From contig NZ_JAFBCL010000001.1 in assembly GCF_016907655.1 (NCBI RefSeq), forward strand, positions 4,932,001-4,996,000: a DNA stretch of 64,000 nt, read 5' to 3'. This stretch comes from Saccharothrix algeriensis. Lineage in GTDB: Bacteria > Actinomycetota > Actinomycetes > Mycobacteriales > Pseudonocardiaceae. The position numbers and the translations under genes were made by a program. Each line of letters opens with the position of its first letter. The first letter of the stretch is position 1. Below, in pieces: positions 1-9,253 of the stretch. The notes under the pieces were generated by a model. It did no database searches. It was given only the letters and a program-made list of their open reading frames with translations, and was not told the DNA's origin.

Positions 1-347
1 ACGACGCACTCGACGCCTACACCCGGCAGACGCTGGTCCGGACCTTCGTGTCCGAGCTGCGCCGGGGCTGGTTCCGCAAGGAGCGCGTGAGCGCCGCGGC
101 GCCGGAGGTGGCCGAGGCCGGCCCCGGCTCGGCGGAGGACCGGCTGGTGCTGCTCTCGGCGCTGGCCCGGGTCGCGCCGAGGCAGCGCGCGGTGCTGGTC
201 CTGCGGTACTGGGAGGACCTGTCGATCGAGGAGACCGCCAAGGCGCTGAACTGTTCCGAGGGAACGGTCAAGAGCCAGGCCGCGCGGGGCCTGCGGACGC
301 TGCGCGGCCTGATCGCGCCACAGCCCCAGGAGGAGAAGGTGCGATGA
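1..347 (+). CDS. SigE-family ECF RNA polymerase sigma factor (3' part only)
   Basis: The reading frame is open from the window edge, so the start and most of region 2 are missing. What remains is the sigma-70 region 4 half: PRQRAVLVLRYWEDLSIEET followed by the helix-turn-helix CSEGTVKSQAARGL, the wording typical of actinobacterial SigE-family ECF factors. It would direct core RNA polymerase to a small stress or envelope regulon. The stop overlaps the start of the next gene by four bases (ATGA), so the membrane protein downstream is translationally coupled. That arrangement suggests the partner modulates the sigma factor, but no classical anti-sigma zinc motif is seen. Confidence 0.88.
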   Translation, partial: DALDAYTRQTLVRTFVSELRRGWFRKERVSAAAPEVAEAGPGSAEDRLVLLSALARVAPRQRAVLVLRYWEDLSIEETAKALNCSEGTVKSQAARGLRTLRGLIAPQPQEEKVR

Positions 348-1264
348 ACGAGGACGAGCTGAAGGACGCCCTGCGCGGCGCGATGGTGGCGAGCAGCCCG
401 CCGCCGTCGATGAGCCCCGTGGCCGCGGTGGCGGCGGGGCGGGCGGCCCGGCGCCGGCGCCAGGCGGCGGGGGGCGGCGCGGTGGCCGGTCTCGCCGTGG
501 TGGCGATCGCGGTGGGGGCGGTGCTGGTGCCGCAGTTCACCGGCGACGGCGTGGTCGGGGCGGCCGGGCGGTCCTCGGCGGGGACCGCCTCGCCGTCGGC
601 GACCGGCGACGCCACGCCCACGGTCACCACGACCGCGCCGTCGGTCACCGCGACCGCGCCGGCCGGCGGCAGCAAGACGCCGTGGCCGGACGGGCAGGCG
701 GACCGGACGGCGACCTCCGGGCCGCGCGCCGACAAGTCCGCGCGGATGCTGGACGACCTGGGCGCGGCCCTCCCGACGGGCTACTCGGCGCCGGACAAGC
801 GGACGGTCGACCAGTGGACCGCGCCGATGCGCCGCTCCCAGTCCCAGTTCACCGACTACTACGACGGCGACAAGCAGATCTGGGAGTACATGGCCACGAC
901 CCCGGTGGCGCGGCAGGGCTCCACGGGCGTGGGCAAGCTGTGGGTCCTGGTCACCACCAAGGGCAGCAGGTACGCGGCGGCGTCCTCGCCGTGCGACGTG
1001 GCCGGCCGGCTGTGGGTGATCAGCGGCCCGTGCGTGGTGCGGCAGTCCGGCGGGGCGCAGGTCGGCTTCGTCGCGGCTGGCCCCGAAGGCAACCAGCTCG
1101 ACCTGGACGAGGTCGCCGTCCACCTGCACGCGGACGGCACGGCGGTGTTCGTCGGCCAGGCCGCCGAGTACGCCGGGTCGGGCCACCCGGCGCTGGGCGA
1201 GCTGCCGTTCACCTCGGAGCGGCTGATGGAGCTGGCGGCCGATCCGAAGTTCCACCTCGACTGA
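344..1264 (+). CDS. Membrane-anchored protein coupled to the SigE-type sigma factor
   Basis: A 306-residue protein with a short cytoplasmic head (about 1-42, ending in an Arg-rich stop-transfer stretch), one membrane segment at about 43-64, a Thr/Ser/Ala-rich linker to about 115, and a globular exported part with a Cys pair (SSPCDV and SGPCVV) near 215-230. The layout, cytoplasmic N-terminus and extracellular sensor-like C-terminus cotranscribed with an ECF factor, is that of an anti-sigma or signal-sensing partner. No HxxxCxxC zinc anti-sigma motif is present, so the role is inferred from position only. ATG at 344 overlaps the sigma stop. Confidence 0.75.
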   Translation: MNEDELKDALRGAMVASSPPPSMSPVAAVAAGRAARRRRQAAGGGAVAGLAVVAIAVGAVLVPQFTGDGVVGAAGRSSAGTASPSATGDATPTVTTTAPSVTATAPAGGSKTPWPDGQADRTATSGPRADKSARMLDDLGAALPTGYSAPDKRTVDQWTAPMRRSQSQFTDYYDGDKQIWEYMATTPVARQGSTGVGKLWVLVTTKGSRYAAASSPCDVAGRLWVISGPCVVRQSGGAQVGFVAAGPEGNQLDLDEVAVHLHADGTAVFVGQAAEYAGSGHPALGELPFTSERLMELAADPKFHLD

Positions 1265-3403
<2,139 letters not shown>

Positions 3404-3447
3404 ACCAGGGCCCGTGCACCGGCCCTGACCTGCGACGGGACCGGGTC

Positions 3448-3471
3448 TCCCCCGCGGCCGGCCGCGGGGGA
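3448..3471. terminator. Bidirectional terminator between pabAB and lsr2
   Basis: A perfect 24-bp palindrome (TCCCCCGCGGCC and its complement, no loop) sits between two convergent genes, 44 bases after pabAB and 16 bases from the lsr2 stop. Confidence 0.7.
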
Positions 3472-3487
3472 AACTCCGTGGTCAGGC

Positions 3488-3829
3488 TCAGGAGGCGTGC
3501 GCTTCCTGGAACTGCACGACCAGGCCCTGGGGAATGCGCCCCCGGTCCGAGATCTGGTGCCCCTGGGCCCGGGCCCAGTCCCGAATGGCCTGCGCCTGGG
3601 CCTTGTCACCAGCCTTTACCGTGCTCTTGCCGGTGCCCTTGCGCTGCTTGCGCCCACCGGCACGACGCGCCTTGGCGACGAAGTCGGCCAGGGACTCGCG
3701 GAGCTTGTCCGCATTGTCCTTGGAGAGGTCGATGGAGTACTCCACACCGTCCAGCGCGAAGGTCACGGTCTCGGCGGCTTCGCTGCCGTCGAGGTCGTCG
3801 ATGAGTTGGACGACGGTCTGCTGTGCCAC
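3488..3829 (-). CDS. lsr2: Lsr2 histone-like nucleoid-associated protein
   Basis: A 113-residue protein with the Lsr2 layout: an N-terminal dimerisation domain (LIDDLDGSEA ... FALDGVEYSIDLS, about 1-55), a basic linker RKQRKGTGKS, and a C-terminal domain with IRDWARAQGHQISDRGRIP. The Arg96-Gly-Arg98 hook inserts into the minor groove of AT-rich DNA. Lsr2 is the actinobacterial H-NS analogue and silences AT-rich, often horizontally acquired genes, which is relevant to the AT-richer cargo gene at 20170. Start GTG 3829 is preceded by GGAGGAACA; a longer in-frame extension to 3973 has no Lsr2 similarity. Confidence 0.95.
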   Translation of the reverse strand: MAQQTVVQLIDDLDGSEAAETVTFALDGVEYSIDLSKDNADKLRESLADFVAKARRAGGRKQRKGTGKSTVKAGDKAQAQAIRDWARAQGHQISDRGRIPQGLVVQFQEAHAS

Positions 3830-4073
3830 TGTTCCTCCGTGTGTGCTCGCATAGCGCGTGTTGCCGTCGGCTTGTATCTGCGCCACACGCTTCGGTCGAC
3901 ACCATAGTGCACGGAAGGAATATCGCCTAACCTTTCGCCGCGAAAATGTGACTGATGCCCCCGGACGGGTCATTTCGCAGGCTAAACCAGTGGACCCGAA
4001 ATGTGAGGAGGGCCTTCCCGGCCACGCGTGGTGCCCGTCACACCCGGACGGGTGGCCTATCCTGGGTCACGGA

Positions 4074-4088
4074 TACCCGCCCAGGGTA
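4074..4088. promoter_or_regulatory. Candidate CsoR-type operator
   Basis: An inverted repeat TACCC-N5-GGGTA, extended by further G/C tracts, lies 17 bases before the csoR start. CsoR/DUF156 repressors bind G-tract palindromes of this type and usually regulate themselves. Confidence 0.5.
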
Positions 4089-4104
4089 GGGAAGGCCAGG
4101 AGCG

Positions 4105-4386
4105 ATGCACGGTTACACAGCGGACAAGGACGCTTACCTCAAGCGCCTGCGCCGCATCGAGGGACAGGTTCGCGGCCTGCAGCGCATGGTCGAGAACGAC
4201 GACTACTGCATCGACGTGCTCACCCAGATAGCGGCGGCGACGAAGGCCCTCCAAGCGGTCTCGCTGGGCCTGTTGGACGAGCACCTGAAGCACTGCGTGG
4301 CCCAGGCCGTCGCCGAGGGTGGCGACGTGGCCGACGCGAAGATCGCGGAGGCGTCCGCGGCGATCGGCCGCCTGGTCCGCTCCTGA
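4105..4386 (+). CDS. csoR: CsoR-family metal-sensing transcriptional repressor
   Basis: A 93-residue all-helical DUF156 protein. The copper ligand set of CsoR is complete: Cys35 (DDYCID), His60 and Cys64 (DEHLKHCV). The N-terminal RLRRIEGQVRGLQRMV helix is the family signature. It would repress until Cu(I) binds. No copper ATPase or chaperone lies next to it, so it is an orphan regulator here and its target may be elsewhere or only its own promoter. ATG 4105 follows GGGAAGGCCAGGAG. Confidence 0.88.
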   Translation: MHGYTADKDAYLKRLRRIEGQVRGLQRMVENDDYCIDVLTQIAAATKALQAVSLGLLDEHLKHCVAQAVAEGGDVADAKIAEASAAIGRLVRS

Positions 4387-4500
4387 ACCCCCGGCGCCGC
4401 CCCCCTGCGCGCCCGGCCGGGGCCGGAGCGGACCGGGCAGCCGCGGCCGAGGGGTACGCGGCAGCCCGGTCCCCTGATCCAGTAGAGTGCTGACCCACCG

Positions 4501-4574
4501 GCCCCCGTAGCCCAATCGGCAGAGGCAGCGGACTCAAAATCCGTCCAGTGTGCGTTCGAGTCGCACCGGGGGCA
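4501..4574 (+). tRNA. tRNA-Leu (anticodon CAA), AICE attachment gene
   Basis: The acceptor stem GCCCCCG/CGGGGGC is perfect with discriminator A4574. The anticodon arm is GCGGA-CTCAAAA-TCCGT with anticodon CAA, and the T arm is GTGCG-TTCGAGT-CGCAC. The D arm has the three-pair stem of class II tRNAs, but the variable region is only five bases (CCAGT), short for a leucine tRNA. A possible -10 (TAGAGT) lies at 4483. The 3' half of the gene is the recombination core of the integrated element, and integration leaves the tRNA intact. Confidence 0.88.
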
Positions 4575-4583
4575 CATCATCTG
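4533..4583. repeat. Left attachment site (attL core)
   Basis: A 51-bp stretch from the anticodon loop through the tRNA 3' end and nine bases beyond, identical to 22893-22943. Similarity continues rightward to 4646 with five mismatches, including a 9-bp hairpin stem (CAGCCCCTG with CAGGGGCTG) at 4595-4629. This suggests the right-hand copy is followed by DNA of a related element rather than by virgin chromosome. Confidence 0.92.
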
Positions 4584-4681
4584 GACACACCGAACAGCCC
4601 CTGACCTGCGGTGACCCGGCCAGGGGCTGATCTTGTCGTGTCCGGTGGCGTCCGGCCGTCGACTGCTGTCCACGGCTGTCC

Positions 4682-4699
4682 GTGCCGAATGCGTGCCGA
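4682..4699. promoter_or_regulatory. Candidate integrase arm-type site, left
   Basis: Two GTGCCGA heptamers start 11 bp (one helical turn) apart, immediately after the integrase stop. The same doublet occurs at 22801-22818 near the other end, so the pair flanks the core in the circular form, as arm sites of tyrosine recombinases do. Confidence 0.45.
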
Positions 4700-4702
4700 G
4701 GT

Positions 4703-6118
4703 TCAGTTCGCGGTGTCGTAGGCGTCGGTCAGGCGACGGCGTGCGGCGTCCTCCTGGCCGGACAGGCACTTGGCGTAGACCTTGAAGAGGACCTCCAACG
4801 AGTGGCCTGCCCACTCGGCCACCTGTTGCGGCGGGACGCCGGCGTTGAGCCACGTGCTGACCGCGGCGTGGCGCAGCTGGTAAGCGCGTCGCGCCAACGG
4901 TGACGCGTACTCCTCCTCGGTGAACACCGCCTCGCGGGCCTTCCGCCAGGCGCGGCTGTAGGTCGACTCGGCGAACAGCCCGTGGTCCCGGACGCCGCGG
5001 AACAGGTAGCCGTCAGCGTCGGCGCCGAACTGCCGCAGGTGGTCGCGCAGCAGCACCGCCAGCTGCGGAGGGCAGGGCACCGGCCGGGTCTCACCCCTCT
5101 CCCGGTGCTTGAGCTGGCGGCGGTCACGGCGCGTCCCGGTCTCGCTCCACGCGGCGCCGGTCTCCGGTGCCGATTCGGACAGCAGCAGTTCCCCGCCGTC
5201 GTCCACGCCTTCGGGGAGCACCCACTGGTGCGTGGTCTCGTCCCACGTGGCGTCCGGGAGCAGCACGTCCTGCTTGCGGAGGTTGACCGCTTCGCCGGGG
5301 CGTGCCGCCGAGTAGTACATCGTCGCGAAGTAGGCGACCAGCCGCTGCCCGCTCGGTCTCTGAGCGGCTACGGCCTCCAACAGCTTGCGGGCCTGCGCGG
5401 GGTTGACCACCGTCCGCTTGTCGATCGCCTTGGGTGGTTTCGGCACCTTCCACTTCAGGGCGGGTATGGGGTTCTTGTCGAGCAGCTCCAGCTCGACGGC
5501 GTACTCCACGGCGTTGTAGAGGACTGCTCGTTTTCGCCGGATCGTGGAAGGGGCGGCCCTGGTGCCGTCGAGCTTGTTCGCGAGTCGTCCCAGCACTGCT
5601 CGCATCAGCGCCGGCTCTTGGAGTGAAGAGGTGGGTTTCGTGTTGGCGGCCAACCACTTCAGCGCTGCCCGTACCTCTGTCGGTGCCGGACTGTCCCGGT
5701 GCTTCCGGTTGAACGCCCACCCGTTCAGCGCGCGTCGGATGACCTTGTCGTCGGGTTTGCCGCGCGTGGTGGAGAGCATGACCGTCGTGACGTTCGCGAG
5801 CATCTCGGCGATGCCCTTGCGCGAGTTGCCCGCCGACTCGTCCCACTTCATGTCGACGTAGGCGCAGGCGAACGCGTACCAGGTCATGCTGCTCCTGGCC
5901 CGCCGCATCGACACCGGCAGCCCGGTCCCGACGTCGAACGCTTCACCGCCCTTGGCCGCGACCACCAGCTTCGAGCGGAAGCTGTCGGCCAACGCGGAGG
6001 ACTTGAACGGCTCCTTGAACCGCTGCCCTGCGACCGCCCACCGCACGGTGTACGTGGTGGTGGTTTTCCCTTGCCACACTTCGGTTTTCCAGATGCGGAC
6101 GTCGAACGAGGCGGTCAT
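4703..6118 (-). CDS. int: Tyrosine site-specific integrase
   Basis: A 471-residue phage-type integrase acting on the tRNA-Leu att site. The N-terminal arm-binding domain (about 1-60) is followed by a core-binding SAM-like domain (about 75-190) and the catalytic domain. Arg273 (SAARPGEA), Arg416 (YQLRHAAV), His439 (WAGHSLEV) and nucleophile Tyr448 (KVYAKCL) are present. The usual His of the HxxR box is Tyr413 here. Start ATG 6118 overlaps the xis stop (TGATG); an upstream in-frame start at 6148 would run into xis. The gene ends beside attL, as expected for AICEs. Confidence 0.95.
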   Translation of the reverse strand: MTASFDVRIWKTEVWQGKTTTTYTVRWAVAGQRFKEPFKSSALADSFRSKLVVAAKGGEAFDVGTGLPVSMRRARSSMTWYAFACAYVDMKWDESAGNSRKGIAEMLANVTTVMLSTTRGKPDDKVIRRALNGWAFNRKHRDSPAPTEVRAALKWLAANTKPTSSLQEPALMRAVLGRLANKLDGTRAAPSTIRRKRAVLYNAVEYAVELELLDKNPIPALKWKVPKPPKAIDKRTVVNPAQARKLLEAVAAQRPSGQRLVAYFATMYYSAARPGEAVNLRKQDVLLPDATWDETTHQWVLPEGVDDGGELLLSESAPETGAAWSETGTRRDRRQLKHRERGETRPVPCPPQLAVLLRDHLRQFGADADGYLFRGVRDHGLFAESTYSRAWRKAREAVFTEEEYASPLARRAYQLRHAAVSTWLNAGVPPQQVAEWAGHSLEVLFKVYAKCLSGQEDAARRRLTDAYDTAN

Positions 6119-6315
6119 CAGGCTGCTCCTTCCAGGGATTCCAACCACTTGTCGAGGGCTGCGCGGCTGACGCGGATCTCACCGTTGGGCAGCTTGCGGC
6201 AGCGGGGTGCCTTGCCCTTGGCCTTCCACTCGTAGAAGGTGCTGCGGGAAACCTTCAGCTCGGCGCACACTTCGGCGATCGTCAGTTGCTCGTGCGGCTT
6301 GCTCATCTCGTTCAC
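6118..6315 (-). CDS. xis: Excisionase (MerR-like helix-turn-helix)
   Basis: A 65-residue protein with a single winged-helix DNA-binding fold: LTIAEVCAELKVSRSTFYEW recognition segment then a basic wing around RCRKLPNGEIRVS. It is the directionality factor that helps Int excise the element. It is coupled on both sides: GTG 6315 overlaps the upstream rep stop (GTGA), and its own stop overlaps the int start. An ATG at 6306 is a possible alternative start with a better-spaced GGAGGGGG. Confidence 0.9.
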   Translation of the reverse strand: MNEMSKPHEQLTIAEVCAELKVSRSTFYEWKAKGKAPRCRKLPNGEIRVSRAALDKWLESLEGAA

Positions 6316-7859
6316 CCCCTCCCCGGCGCGTGGAACTTCGGGTGGACGAGGAACGAGGCGGAGGGCGGCCGACCACGGCCGCGCCGCTCGGGTTCGGGCT
6401 CGCGGCGGATGTAGCCGTGTTGTTCGAGCAGGTTCAGCGGTTCGTCCAGCAGGGTCACGGTTTTGAACTGCGCGCGGGACACGCCCTTGGCCAGTTCATT
6501 GCGGCTGAACCGGGAGGGCTTCTTGCGCTCGATCCAGTCCAGGACGACGCGGGCCTTTTCGATCGACTCGTTCTCGCCGATGAGGTCGAACGCGGCCAGG
6601 GCGTGAGCGGCGAAGTAGCGGCCCAGCTTGACGGCTCGCCCCATGGTGTCGCCGGTGATGGAACGGCCCCACCCGGTCGTGGGGTCCTCGGCGAGGTGGA
6701 GCAGGCCGGCGAGCCGGATCGTGGCGCCCACGTACTTGCCGGCCCAGTCCCGGACGTGGCCGAACTCCGCGCCCATGCGCAGCTTGGGCTCCACCTCCCG
6801 CTCCAGGTCGAGCACCAGCTCGGCGGCGTCGGCGGTCAACGTGAGGACGGCCGGGTCGGTCCATTCGGCCAGCGCGCGCACCATCGAACGCAGGTTGTCG
6901 CCGTAGGACTCGACCACCTCGGGACTGACCTGGTCCGGTCCGATCTCCCGGTGGCCGACGAGATCGACCGGCAGCGAGAACAGGATGCGACCGAGCAGGC
7001 CGCGATCGCGGAACCCGGCGTTGTCCGCCAGGTCCCGGATCACCGACGGCTGCAACGCGAGCCCGAGCGTGAGCGCGGGTCGTTCGATGTGCTCGGGTTC
7101 GCGGCTTTTCCGGTCCACCCTCAGCAGGTCCCCGGCGTGGCCTTTCAGGAAGACCTCGAAGTTCGGCATCCCCGAGTAGCGGCCGGCGAGGGTGGCGAAG
7201 ATGCCGCCTTCCGCCGACAGCACCGCCAGCCGTCCGCCTTGCTCGGCCATGAGCGAAGCCGCGGTTTCGCTGGTGATGTCGTCGGCGATCAGCCGGGGGA
7301 GCGTGGGCACGGTGATGGCTTCGGCGACCATGGCCGCGTTGGTGGCATTGGCGACCGCGTCGTCCTTGAACGCGGTGTCCGCCCGCACAGCCGCAGCCGC
7401 GGCCTTCTCCGCGCGAGCGTGGGCAATCTTGCGCTCCAATTCCGCCGTCGCGATGAGCGGAGCGGTCTGCTCCACCAACTCGCGTTCGACCTGCAGCAAC
7501 GGCGCGGTCATCGCGGAGAACACCGGTGATTTGCGGGCGCCGGGTGGCAGCGCCACGACGACGTAGAGGTTCACCGGTTCCCGCCACAGCCCGCGCACCG
7601 CGACCTCGGCCCGGCCGCCGGCCGCCGTCGACAGGGCCGCCAACCCGATGCACCCGGCGAGATCGGCCGGCGTCTGGGTCTCGGTCGCGATCCCCGCCAC
7701 CTGCTCGGCGAGCCACCCCGGCAGCAGGTCCACCGGGAACGCCGGCAACCCGCCACGGCCGCGTGAGGAGAGCGGCGCCGGTTCTTCCCAGCGCTCACCG
7801 CCGACCGGGCGCAGCCGGGGCGCGTGGCCGGTGAGGGGGACGGCTTCGGCGGAGGTCAT
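6312..7859 (-). CDS. DUF3987 (YfjI-like) replication-associated protein
   Basis: A 515-residue protein with the DUF3987 pattern: LPGWLAEQVAGIATETQTPAD near the N-terminus, a P-loop-like PPGARKSPVFS, a Glu/Ala-rich coiled region, SAEGGIFATLAGRYS and FLKGHAGDLLRVDR. The C-terminal part looks like a winged helix. Such proteins follow Prim-Pol genes in AICEs and are thought to act as the helicase or initiator partner. It lies 37 bases after the Prim-Pol stop and overlaps xis. Start ATG 7859 (MTSAEAV) is chosen after that stop; no strong ribosome site is seen. Confidence 0.75.
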   Translation of the reverse strand: MTSAEAVPLTGHAPRLRPVGGERWEEPAPLSSRGRGGLPAFPVDLLPGWLAEQVAGIATETQTPADLAGCIGLAALSTAAGGRAEVAVRGLWREPVNLYVVVALPPGARKSPVFSAMTAPLLQVERELVEQTAPLIATAELERKIAHARAEKAAAAAVRADTAFKDDAVANATNAAMVAEAITVPTLPRLIADDITSETAASLMAEQGGRLAVLSAEGGIFATLAGRYSGMPNFEVFLKGHAGDLLRVDRKSREPEHIERPALTLGLALQPSVIRDLADNAGFRDRGLLGRILFSLPVDLVGHREIGPDQVSPEVVESYGDNLRSMVRALAEWTDPAVLTLTADAAELVLDLEREVEPKLRMGAEFGHVRDWAGKYVGATIRLAGLLHLAEDPTTGWGRSITGDTMGRAVKLGRYFAAHALAAFDLIGENESIEKARVVLDWIERKKPSRFSRNELAKGVSRAQFKTVTLLDEPLNLLEQHGYIRREPEPERRGRGRPPSASFLVHPKFHAPGRG

Positions 7860-7896
7860 GCAGCACCCCGCGTTCCGCCGGACGGCTTCGCGACGT

Positions 7897-8889
7897 TCAC
7901 GCGGCACCCCGCTGCTTCGGCGCGGTGCGGGGCTTGGCGTGGCCGGCCTGGATGCCGCGGTCGATGACGCGGCGGACTTCGCGGTCGGTGCAGTCGCAGT
8001 CACCGCTGATCATGTGAGCCGCGGCGGCGTAGAGGGTGTCTTCGGCTCTAGACGAGGGGAGCAGGCCACCGGCGACGAGTTGGCCCAGGGCGACGGCGGC
8101 GGTGTAGAGCACGATGTTGTGGGAGGTAGGCGTGGCCCTGGCGACCCGGTCGGCTTCACCCTGGAGCGCTGCGGTGACGTAGGCGGGCAACCGGTCTGCG
8201 GCGATGTGAGCGGGCGCTGTGCCGGCCGTGGACGGGCGGACGGCGAGGCGCTGGACCAACCAGGTGGGCAGCTCGGCGATGGGCCTGTCTTCCAACACCC
8301 GGTAAGTGCCGTTCGGGGTGGTCGAGCCGGGAGCGACGGTGTAGCCGCCGACGGCGCGGGTGTCGATCTTCCAGCCGAGGGCGCGCCCGCGGTTGGCCTG
8401 GGTGTTGCCGAGCCGGACGCCGGCGGGCGCGCGGAAGTACAGGTGGAGCCCGCCCGACGGCGTGTCGACGGTGAGGGTGTCGAACGGGAAGGGCTGGCCG
8501 GCCTCCTCGCAGACCAGGAGGAACTCGTCCAGGCCGTCCCGGACCCCCTCTCGTCTAGAGCCGTCCTCCGGGTGGGCGCCGGAGGAGCCGGCCGTGTCCA
8601 GGTCGATCACCACCAGCCTGCTCGGCCCGGTGGCCACGCCGACGTTGCAGCCGCCGTAGCGCTCACTGCGCCAGTACCAGCGGACTTCGCGCGGGTCGTT
8701 GGAAGCGCGCTGCTCCCACGTCCGGTGGTTGGGGGAGCAGATGCCGGTCCGCGGGCAGTTGTCGAGGCTGTGGAACGCGGGCGGCTTCTTGGAGTGCGGG
8801 CGCAGGGGGAAGACGTGCCAGCCGCGCGCCACGGCGTCCAGGGCGACGGCGAGCATCGCGTCACGGTGGGCGGTGGACTGGCGAGTCAT
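7897..8889 (-). CDS. Bifunctional DNA primase/polymerase (Prim-Pol)
   Basis: A 330-residue protein with the archaeo-eukaryotic primase fold: ALDAVARGWHVFPLRPHSKK, a Cys/His insertion, NVGVATGPSRLVVIDLD carrying the metal-binding acidic pair, and SGGLHLYFRAP with the catalytic His. It would prime and extend replication of the excised circle, one of the replication types described for AICEs. Start ATG 8889 has a perfect GGAGGTCACC before it. The repeat-rich region just upstream is a natural candidate origin. Confidence 0.88.
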   Translation of the reverse strand: MTRQSTAHRDAMLAVALDAVARGWHVFPLRPHSKKPPAFHSLDNCPRTGICSPNHRTWEQRASNDPREVRWYWRSERYGGCNVGVATGPSRLVVIDLDTAGSSGAHPEDGSRREGVRDGLDEFLLVCEEAGQPFPFDTLTVDTPSGGLHLYFRAPAGVRLGNTQANRGRALGWKIDTRAVGGYTVAPGSTTPNGTYRVLEDRPIAELPTWLVQRLAVRPSTAGTAPAHIAADRLPAYVTAALQGEADRVARATPTSHNIVLYTAAVALGQLVAGGLLPSSRAEDTLYAAAAHMISGDCDCTDREVRRVIDRGIQAGHAKPRTAPKQRGAA

Positions 8890-8983
8890 GGTGACCTCCG
8901 GTGATGGGTGTTCCGGGGCTGCGAGGTGTGGTCTGCACTCGCAGCCCCGGAACCGCTTGGTTACTTTGCGTAGTGACATGTGG

Positions 8984-9250
8984 GTGTGCGCAGTCCGGCC
9001 ACGTGGTGATGGCCTGGTGGCGGTCGGGGCAGGGGTGTGCAGGTGTGCCGGTGGTTGGCCGTCATTCCCGCCGAGGGGGGACCGGGCTGATGGGAGGGGG
9101 TTCGGCTGCACACCTGCACGCCTGCACACCTGGGGTGTGTCCCACAGCATCAGTGCTGGTCAGTGGATGTGCGAAGAGGCTGTGCAGGCGGGTGTGCACG
9201 GGATGTGCAGGTGTGCCGGTCGGCACACCTCGTGCACACCCTCGGTGTGC
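8984..9250. repeat. Iteron-like repeat cluster, candidate replication origin or clt transfer locus
   Basis: The gap between tra and the Prim-Pol gene holds at least ten copies of GTGTGC/GCACAC in both orientations. They include a 17-bp exact direct repeat TGTGCAGGTGTGCCGGT at 9036-9052 and 9204-9220, and inverted clusters at 9108-9129 and 9223-9250. Two readings fit: iterons of the element's origin (next to the primase), or TraB-recognition repeats of a clt locus (next to the tra 3' end). No coding signal is seen in 8890-9253. Confidence 0.6.
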
Positions 9251-9253
9251 CGG

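Noticed and set aside
3830-3973. 48-residue N-terminal extension of Lsr2
   Set aside because: It has no Lsr2 similarity, and the GTG at 3829 has a strong ribosome site and the family start.
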